From Limnoglobus roseus (GTDB taxonomy: Bacteria > Planctomycetota > Planctomycetia > Gemmatales > Gemmataceae), in NCBI RefSeq assembly GCF_008254045.1, contig NZ_CP042425.1, positions 3,348,001 to 3,412,000 on the forward strand: a stretch of DNA of 64,000 nt, read 5' to 3'. Shown piece by piece: positions 57,990 to 64,000 of this stretch (within the stretch, counting starts at the first letter, position 1; each line of letters opens with the position of its first letter). A program made the translations under genes and the position numbers. The notes beneath the pieces are model-generated. The model searched no databases. It was not told where the DNA came from and saw only the letters and a list, made by a program, of their open reading frames with translations.

Positions 57990-60887
57990 GTGCGAATCCG
58001 CGTGACCCTTCTCGCGCTCGGCCTCTTGCTCGGGGGCGTGCTTCCGGCGACCGCCCAGGAAGCGGCGAAAACGCCCGCCGACGTCTTCCGCAATGCCCGC
58101 GACTTGCTCCAGGTCGGTAGCCTGGAACTCGCCGCCGACTCGTTAAAGGACTTCCTCAACCTGAAGCCGGCCGACCAGGACTACCTCGACCTCGAGACCA
58201 AGTACGGGGCGGCCGTCTTCCAGAACTTGCGAAACGTGCCGCGGTGGCTGCCGGACCCCAAGAAGGACGAGGACTTCAAGAAGACCGTCGTCGAGGGGAT
58301 CATCGCCGCCGCCATGAAGGCGAACGAGAAGCTGCTCCGCGACCCGAAGCGGCTCCTCCGCCTCGTGCAGAACCTCGGCGAGACGCGCGAGGAGCGGGAC
58401 TTCGCCATCCAGGAACTCAACCGGGCCGGCGACGCCGTCGTGCCGGTGCTGGTCGAGAACCTGCGGATCAACACGTCCACCGACTACCGAACCGGCGCGC
58501 TGACGGCCGTGACGCGGCTGAAAGCCGACGTGGTCCCCGGCCTCGTGGTCGCCACCGAGAACGTGGTCGACGAACTGAAGGTCGGCCTCATCCGCGCCCT
58601 CGCCGCCCGGCCCGACATTCTTAACCTCGTGGGTAAGGCCGACACCAACTTTGCCCCGTACCTGTGGTACCTCGCCTCGGCCCCGCCCGAGGAAAGTGCC
58701 GCCCTCCGCGACGCGGCGGTTCAGACCCTCCGCCTCCTCTCCGGCGACCGCAGCGACAACCAACAGGCCGACGTGGAACTCGTTCGGTACGCCCAGCCGA
58801 TGCTCGAACGCCGCGGCAGTTTCGCCGCCCACGACAAGCTCCGGAACCGCGTCAAGACCTGGGTCTGGGACGACGGGCTTAAGACCGTGAAGCCGGTGGA
58901 CCTGACGCTCGCGCAGGCCGAAGAACAGTTCGGGCTGAAGTACCTGAAGTGGGCCATCGAACGGCGGCCCGGCTCGGAGTTGGCCCAGGAAATGTTCCTG
59001 ACCCTCGCCACGGAGCGGGCGGTCGAGCGGACGAACTTCGGCGACCTCGCCAAGAGCGAACCGGGCGTGTCGCAACTGCTCGCGGCCGCCCCGGCCCCGA
59101 TGCTCCTCAGCATGCTCGACGCCGCGCTGGCCGAGAAGCGGCCGGCCCTCGCCTTCGGGCTGACGCAAGCCCTCGGCGACCGGGCCGAGAAGTCGGCCGC
59201 CATCCCCACCATCCGCGAGGGCAGTAAAGACGCCCGGCCGGCCCCGTTGGTGAAGGCGTTGAACTACTCCGACCCCCGCGTGCAACTCGCCGCCGCCGCC
59301 GCCCTGTTGAAACTCCCACCGGTCCAGCACGGTGCCCACGCCCGCATCATCGACGTGCTGAAACGGGCCGCCGGTAGCGAAGCCGGGGCGGCCGACAACA
59401 CGATGGGCCGGGCGCTGATCGTGGACCCGCTGAGCGTGCGCGGCGATCAGGTCGCGGGGCTGATGCGGTCGATCGGCTATCAGGCCGAGGTGATCGGCAG
59501 CGGTCGGGAACTCTTCAAGCGAGTGAACCGGACCTCGGACTTCGACCTGATCTTGCTCGACCGCCACGTCGCCGAACCGGAACTGAAGGACGTGCTCGCC
59601 CAACTGGCGGCGAACGTCAACGCGGGCCGCCGGCCGGTGCTGGTGATCGCTTCGCCCGACAAGCCGACGCCGGTGACGGTCGAGACGCTGCTCGCCCGGT
59701 TAGCCGCATTGATCGCCGCGACCGAGACGACGGACATCGTCATCCCCCCCCCCTACGAGATCGACCGTCGGAAGACGAAATCTGAGAACGACGACCTCCG
59801 CCGGGTGAACGTCGAGTTCCGCGACCGGCAACTGATGCGGATTTACGACGGCCGCCTCGCCCGGATGCGGCGGATCGTGGCCGCGGCCAATCTCGGTACG
59901 GCCCCGGCTCTGCACTCGCGGCTCGGCCTCCGCCTCCCGCAATTGACGCTCGCCGCGCTGCTCGCCGAGTACGACCCGGCACCGGATTTTGCGCCGACGC
60001 CGTTCCGCGAGTTACGCAGCTACACCCTCCTGCTCAACAAACAACCGGAGTTGGCGAAGGCCATCGAAGACGCGCCGACCGACACGCTCATTCGCCTGAT
60101 CGAGCAACTTGAAACGGCCCTGACGCCGGACTTGCGGCTGGTGAATCAGAAGGTCTACGCCCGGCTCGACGTTGAGGAACTCGACCTACCTCGGGCACCC
60201 GGCATTGACCCGCTGCTGGAAGCCCGCCTGAAGCAAGCCGTGCAGAACTACAAGAACGTGTCGATCATCGCCGAGCCGTACTCGGCCGGTTCGACCGCTG
60301 GCAGCGTGAAGTACGGCCTCGCCTACGAGGTGCAAGCGACCATCGCCGACCCCGCCCAACGGCCGCGCGACCCAGGCGAGCGGAAGGCATCCACCAAGAT
60401 GGCCGTCGATTGGCTGCGGCGGTTGGCCGTCGGTGAGCAAACCGGCTACGACCTGACGCCGGCCGTGCCCGCCCTGCGGACTGCCCTCGGCAGCGACGAC
60501 TTGGCGGAAGGGGCCATCGAAGCCCTGAGCCGCATCCCCGTTGCGGAAGCACAGCAAGATTTGCTCCGCTTCGCGGCCACGGCTGCCCGCCCGCTCGCTC
60601 TCCGCGGCAAGGCCGCCGACGCCGCCATCCGCCACATTCAGGCCCACGGCAAGATGTCCACGGCCGAGGTGAACATGGCCATCGCCACCGCCTTGCAAGC
60701 GGAAGCGAACGCGGAGATGAAGTCAAAGCTCACCGTGCTGTCCATCGCGCTGAGCGGCACGCCCGCCGACTTGCTGAACCGCATCAAGATGTTCACCGTT
60801 CCGGTCGCCCCCCCGGCGAAGGCTGCGGCCCCGATGCCGGGAGATGAGAAGAAGCCGACAGAGCCGGTGGAAGAGAAGAAGTCGTAA
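57990..60887 (+). CDS. Secreted HEAT-repeat protein with an embedded receiver-like domain
   Basis: A 965-residue exported protein from a GTG start preceded by GGAGG. The signal peptide is MRIRVTLLALGLLLGGVLPATA. The first 450 residues are helical HEAT-like repeats (RERDFAIQELNRAGDAVVPVL, then SDPRVQLAAAAALLKL). Around residues 470-570 a receiver-like Rossmann domain appears: ALIVDPLSVRGDQVAGLMRS, FDLILLDRHVAEP with the phospho-acceptor-type Asp, and RRPVLVIASPDKP. The paired acidic residues of true receivers are reduced to one. Further HEAT-like repeats follow, and the C-terminus is Pro/Lys/Glu-rich. The export signal argues against classical two-component signalling. Confidence 0.75.
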   Translation: MRIRVTLLALGLLLGGVLPATAQEAAKTPADVFRNARDLLQVGSLELAADSLKDFLNLKPADQDYLDLETKYGAAVFQNLRNVPRWLPDPKKDEDFKKTVVEGIIAAAMKANEKLLRDPKRLLRLVQNLGETREERDFAIQELNRAGDAVVPVLVENLRINTSTDYRTGALTAVTRLKADVVPGLVVATENVVDELKVGLIRALAARPDILNLVGKADTNFAPYLWYLASAPPEESAALRDAAVQTLRLLSGDRSDNQQADVELVRYAQPMLERRGSFAAHDKLRNRVKTWVWDDGLKTVKPVDLTLAQAEEQFGLKYLKWAIERRPGSELAQEMFLTLATERAVERTNFGDLAKSEPGVSQLLAAAPAPMLLSMLDAALAEKRPALAFGLTQALGDRAEKSAAIPTIREGSKDARPAPLVKALNYSDPRVQLAAAAALLKLPPVQHGAHARIIDVLKRAAGSEAGAADNTMGRALIVDPLSVRGDQVAGLMRSIGYQAEVIGSGRELFKRVNRTSDFDLILLDRHVAEPELKDVLAQLAANVNAGRRPVLVIASPDKPTPVTVETLLARLAALIAATETTDIVIPPPYEIDRRKTKSENDDLRRVNVEFRDRQLMRIYDGRLARMRRIVAAANLGTAPALHSRLGLRLPQLTLAALLAEYDPAPDFAPTPFRELRSYTLLLNKQPELAKAIEDAPTDTLIRLIEQLETALTPDLRLVNQKVYARLDVEELDLPRAPGIDPLLEARLKQAVQNYKNVSIIAEPYSAGSTAGSVKYGLAYEVQATIADPAQRPRDPGERKASTKMAVDWLRRLAVGEQTGYDLTPAVPALRTALGSDDLAEGAIEALSRIPVAEAQQDLLRFAATAARPLALRGKAADAAIRHIQAHGKMSTAEVNMAIATALQAEANAEMKSKLTVLSIALSGTPADLLNRIKMFTVPVAPPAKAAAPMPGDEKKPTEPVEEKKS

Positions 60888-60944
60888 CCGAGGTGGATTT
60901 CTCCGCGAAGGGCCACGGATTGCGTCGTCTCGGAGGGATTCATC

Positions 60945-62510
60945 ATGTTCACATGGCCGACGATTCTGGTGTTCGCGGCGGTGATAAGCGGCGGGCCTAT
61001 CACCGTTGCCAAAGTCCAGATGAGTCCTCTTGCCGTTCCGTCACTTCGGACACGTCCGCCCCTCACGGCCGATCAGAAAACCCACATTCTGAAGTTGATC
61101 GCACGCCTAGCCGAAGTGGACCGGCCGGACGTGGGGTACTCGCAAACCCTCAGCGGTTCGGCGTTCCTGCCTGTCCCCGGCCAAGTTCACGAACTGGCAT
61201 GGACGTTGACCCATCATGGTTTGGATACTTCTCAATCGCTCCGCGATCTTGTGGCACTGGGTCCTGATTCCCTGCCATTTCTTCTCGACTCGCTCGGGGA
61301 CAAGACGCCGACCAAACTGACGTTCGAACATGGTGGAGCAGATGCTTCTCCGATTGGAATGGGTTGTACATGGCTCTCGGACGAACTCCCCCGCGGCAAT
61401 GACCTAAACCCACGAGAAGCCCGAGTGCCCGCGACGCTTGAATGTCGGGGCAAGCATGGCGATCACGTCCAAACATACGTGGTCAAGGTCGGCGATCTCT
61501 GCCTTGTCGCGATCGGGCAGATCGTCGGCCGGCCGTATATGGCGGCCCGCTACCAAATGACCTCCTGCACAGTTATCAACAGCCCAGTCGAAGACGCCGA
61601 CCTTCGCGGTCGGGTGCGGAAGATTTGGGCATCCGGTGACCCCACTCAAACGCTCTACGATTCTCTCTGGACCGACTACCGCACCACTGGGGTTCCTCAA
61701 GGGCCAGACCTGACGGGATGGAACTACGGGAGTCGCTTTCAGCGATCGGCTGCGTTGCGGCTGCTGTATTACTTTCCTGAAGAGGCTGCCCCGGTCCTCG
61801 TAGCTCGACTGGCCAAGTTGGACGTAACGAAGGCTGAAGAAGGGAAAGTGGCGTTCAACCGACAGGGCGTGGCGAACGGCGGGATTTATGCTGACGAATT
61901 GATACCGGCGGTTTCTTGGTGCAAACGGCCGGAGGTCCGCGAGGCGGTGCGCGGCATCTTCCGCCGGACGACCGAGGCGCACTACTTCTCCAAGGCGGTG
62001 GCCGCGTTTGACGAGGCCGAACGGGATGTGATCGTCAAGAAGGCGGATGAACTACTTGCCGTGTTGACACTCGATGAGCGAAAGGACGGGGTTCAGTACT
62101 TGCTCCTTGAGGTGGCTTCGGACCGCGCTGGTTCGGCATCCGCCCCGCTCTTTCGTGGCCAGATCGGCAAGTCCGATCCGGTGAGTCTCGGATCGATGGC
62201 CGGCGTTTTGGGCCGGGCGAAGGGCGATTGGCCGGTCGAACTCCTGAGACCCTTGTTAGACGATCAGCGGCAGACAGATCGAGTGTACTACGTCCGGACC
62301 AAAAATTGGAAGCCCCCGGTTCCGACTCCGTTGAGGATCGGCGGCCAGGACGACGGCTATGAAAAAGTGCCGGTTCGGGTCTGCGATGCGGCCGCGGAAG
62401 CTATGGGAGAAATCCTCCCGGCTACAGCAGGGAAGTTCCCGGATGAGCCTGACCGAACCACAGTAGACCAATACGTTTCCCGCCTGAAGCAGAAGCTCCC
62501 CTCAAAATAA
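60945..62510 (+). CDS. Secreted protein of unknown function
   Basis: A 521-residue protein with an N-terminal hydrophobic segment (MFTWPTILVFAAVISGGPI), probably a signal. The rest contains helical repeat-like segments (SLRDLVALGPDSLPFLLDSL, SAALRLLYYFPEEAAPVLVA, KAVAAFDEAERDVIVKKADE) that look HEAT-like. No catalytic motif is recognised. CGGAGG lies about ten bases before the ATG. Its GC content is lower than that of the neighbours. It follows the HEAT/receiver-like gene by 57 bases and may share its operon. Confidence 0.65.
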   Translation: MFTWPTILVFAAVISGGPITVAKVQMSPLAVPSLRTRPPLTADQKTHILKLIARLAEVDRPDVGYSQTLSGSAFLPVPGQVHELAWTLTHHGLDTSQSLRDLVALGPDSLPFLLDSLGDKTPTKLTFEHGGADASPIGMGCTWLSDELPRGNDLNPREARVPATLECRGKHGDHVQTYVVKVGDLCLVAIGQIVGRPYMAARYQMTSCTVINSPVEDADLRGRVRKIWASGDPTQTLYDSLWTDYRTTGVPQGPDLTGWNYGSRFQRSAALRLLYYFPEEAAPVLVARLAKLDVTKAEEGKVAFNRQGVANGGIYADELIPAVSWCKRPEVREAVRGIFRRTTEAHYFSKAVAAFDEAERDVIVKKADELLAVLTLDERKDGVQYLLLEVASDRAGSASAPLFRGQIGKSDPVSLGSMAGVLGRAKGDWPVELLRPLLDDQRQTDRVYYVRTKNWKPPVPTPLRIGGQDDGYEKVPVRVCDAAAEAMGEILPATAGKFPDEPDRTTVDQYVSRLKQKLPSK

Positions 62511-62558
62511 TCGCCCACCCTTTGGCGCATTCGGGGCATCGGCTTCCGGTGGACTTTC

Positions 62559-64000
62559 CTACCGCGTTTCCAGCGGCACCCATTGCTGCACGTCGAAGCG
62601 GCTGTGCGGCGATTGCTCGACCGTGGCGGCGGCCTCGGAGTAAGCGTCCCAGCACGGCTCGATCAGCTTCATCAGGTCGGCGGCTCGCAGGTGGCCCTGC
62701 TCGCGGCAGAAGAGTAAGTCCGTCCCCTGACCCTGCACGCTCACGATCACTGCCTTCGGGGCGACCTTCTTCACCTCGCGGGCGAACGTTGCCCCCGGTG
62801 CGGTCGCCGGGACGAGGACGTAAGTCTTCTCTTCCTCGGCCGGCCCCGGGGCTTGCGGGCAGGCGAGCTTCAGGTAGTGGCCGATGCGCTGGACGAGCGG
62901 CCCCTTCTTCGCCTCCTGGCTCGTCAGTTCCACCTGCGACACGTCCTGCGTCGGCACGATGTACGCCAGGAACGCGGCCGTTTGCTCGATCATCGGCACG
63001 CACAGGCCGCGGTACAGGTCGGAGTTCGTCCGGCACAGGTCCACCAGCCCGCCGCGCGGCTCGATCACCAGCTTGTCCAGGATGTCGTACAGCCGCATGA
63101 TCTCGTCGCCGGGCACGCCGCGGAGCATGTCGGCGGCGGCGTGGTCGAGTTGGTCGTCGCCGTTCGGCAGCACCACTCGCATCGTGTTCGTCAGCGACAG
63201 CGTCGCCTGCACCGACTCGTCCGGCACGTCCGGGGTGAGCGCCAGCCCGGTGAGGCCGAAGCGACTGCCGGGGGCCGGGGCGGGCGGGGCGTCGGCCTGG
63301 CGGAGCATCGCGTCGAGTTGGTCGCGGGCCATCTGGACGTTCCGCCAGCGGTCGTCGAGCTTGCTCGCGAGCTTGCGGTAGAACCGGGCTGTCGCGTGCG
63401 TCAGGTCTTCGGCCGTCCGTAGGTCGAAGAACTGCTTGAGCGCGTCGAGGAAGTGCCGCAGTTGCCGGGCGGGGCCGCCGAACAGCTTGAACCCGCCGCC
63501 GCCGGCCTGACAGGTTTCGTAGGCGGCCTTCACGGCGGTGAGCGACTTCTCACGGCGGTCCACCATTGCCGCCGCCTGTTGCTCGGCCACGATGGCGGCC
63601 GAGTTCATTGCGCCCATGACCCGTTCCAGCGTCGTCGACAGCGCGTACAGGCGTGGGCCGTGAATCTCACCGAGGGGGCGGACGAGTTCCGTCAGTTCGT
63701 TTTCCCACGCCCGCCGCGCGTTGCGGATGCCGCTGTCGAGCATCCGGCTCAGCCGGCCGCGGCGGTACGGGCTGTCCGTGTCGCTCGTCGGTTCCAGGCC
63801 GATCAGCTCGCGGGCTTGCTCCCACGCGACGGCCGACCACGCCGCGCCGTCGTTCTGCTTCGCGACCGGGTCCACCTGCTCGGTGAGACTCGCCAGCCAG
63901 GCGGTGACGACCTCCGTTGGCGAGCCGGTCGGGCCGCTCCGCGATTCCTGCACGATGAACTTCTGGATGTCGGCGGGCATCAGCCGCGGGTCGTTGAAGA
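62559..64000 (-). CDS. Large protein, C-terminal part (continues beyond the window)
   Basis: An open frame on the minus strand runs to the right edge without a stop. The ATG at 63980 is internal to it, because the codons before it (FNDPRLMPADIQKFIVQES) read as protein. The visible 480 residues are mostly helical, with a likely coiled coil (residues around AIVAEQQAAAMVDRREKSLTA) and a C-terminal region ending in SRFDVQQWVPLETR. It could be the tail of the large 'tubulin-like' proteins known in planctomycetes, but this is a weak guess. The N-terminal domains lie outside the window. Confidence 0.6.
   Translation of the reverse strand, partial: FNDPRLMPADIQKFIVQESRSGPTGSPTEVVTAWLASLTEQVDPVAKQNDGAAWSAVAWEQARELIGLEPTSDTDSPYRRGRLSRMLDSGIRNARRAWENELTELVRPLGEIHGPRLYALSTTLERVMGAMNSAAIVAEQQAAAMVDRREKSLTAVKAAYETCQAGGGGFKLFGGPARQLRHFLDALKQFFDLRTAEDLTHATARFYRKLASKLDDRWRNVQMARDQLDAMLRQADAPPAPAPGSRFGLTGLALTPDVPDESVQATLSLTNTMRVVLPNGDDQLDHAAADMLRGVPGDEIMRLYDILDKLVIEPRGGLVDLCRTNSDLYRGLCVPMIEQTAAFLAYIVPTQDVSQVELTSQEAKKGPLVQRIGHYLKLACPQAPGPAEEEKTYVLVPATAPGATFAREVKKVAPKAVIVSVQGQGTDLLFCREQGHLRAADLMKLIEPCWDAYSEAAATVEQSPHSRFDVQQWVPLETR

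Overview
The window looks like chromosome of a high-GC planctomycete of the Gemmata type (Gemmataceae). The evidence is the gene content: a secreted DUF1549/DUF1553-type cytochrome protein next to a cytochrome/WD40 protein, a PQQ-type propeller protein, a DUF3500 protein with a Tat signal, BlaI/M56-PDZ and PadR/HAAS pairs, many secreted HEAT-repeat and alanine/proline-rich proteins, and many short divergent or convergent operons. No plasmid, phage or CRISPR locus is visible. The only insertion-sequence material is the 3' end of an IS5-type transposase at the left edge.

Layout. 1-7.2 kb: transposase tail, an ALDH7-type aldehyde dehydrogenase, a fused CobA-HemD enzyme, TatC with a large insertion, a small lipoprotein, a Gfo/Idh/MocA oxidoreductase and a Tat-exported DUF3500 protein. 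7.3-18.3 kb: a methyltransferase, a MoxR-like ATPase with a small partner, a YyaL-like protein, an esterase, a crotonase-family protein, an S46 peptidase and 6-phosphogluconate dehydrogenase, followed by a decayed copy of the S46 3' end. 18.5-20.5 kb: an AbiE-type toxin-antitoxin pair whose promoter lies inside a perfect 56-bp palindrome. 20.5-24.1 kb: a leftward operon of panB plus three WD40-like propellers, one frameshifted. 24.2-28.7 kb: small conserved and secreted proteins.

28.7-32.8 kb is the most unusual region. Upstream of a Ro60/Rsr (TROVE-vWA) gene lie six tRNA-like units on the same strand, five of them within about 760 bp and one about 1.3 kb further upstream. They have an acceptor-like stem, mostly a D-arm, and always a T-arm with TTCGAAT, TTCGAGT or TTCGATT. 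Where the anticodon arm should be they carry a hairpin with the pair CTTGCC / GGCCGAAG, which matches the Ro60-binding helix of Y RNAs. Two further elements in the same array carry the two strands in the order usual for Y RNAs. I read this as an expanded family of tRNA-mimicking Y RNAs. In the six tRNA-like units the Ro-binding helix is closed by a short loop and the RNA ends are those of the tRNA, so the topology is permuted relative to the textbook Y RNA. Stem covariation between units supports the folds. A PadR/HAAS operon separates unit 1 from the rest.

32.8-46.8 kb: MsrB, an alpha/beta hydrolase, a degenerate NtrC-type regulator, a BBP2-type porin, an MtnX-like phosphatase, an ADP-ribosylglycohydrolase, a TIM-barrel isomerase, a PQQ-like propeller, an M56/BlaR-like protease with PDZ domain and its BlaI-type repressor, and a DUF3307-like membrane protein. 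46.8-64 kb: the cytochrome/WD40 and DUF1549/DUF1553 pair, a long nested palindrome, a secreted protein of unknown function, argH, two conserved unknowns, lysA, a secreted HEAT protein with an embedded receiver-like domain, another secreted unknown, and a protein that runs off the right edge.

Coding density is high. Start codons were moved downstream in many genes to the codon that has a Shine-Dalgarno sequence or signal peptide. All functional calls come from reading motifs by eye; no database search was run.
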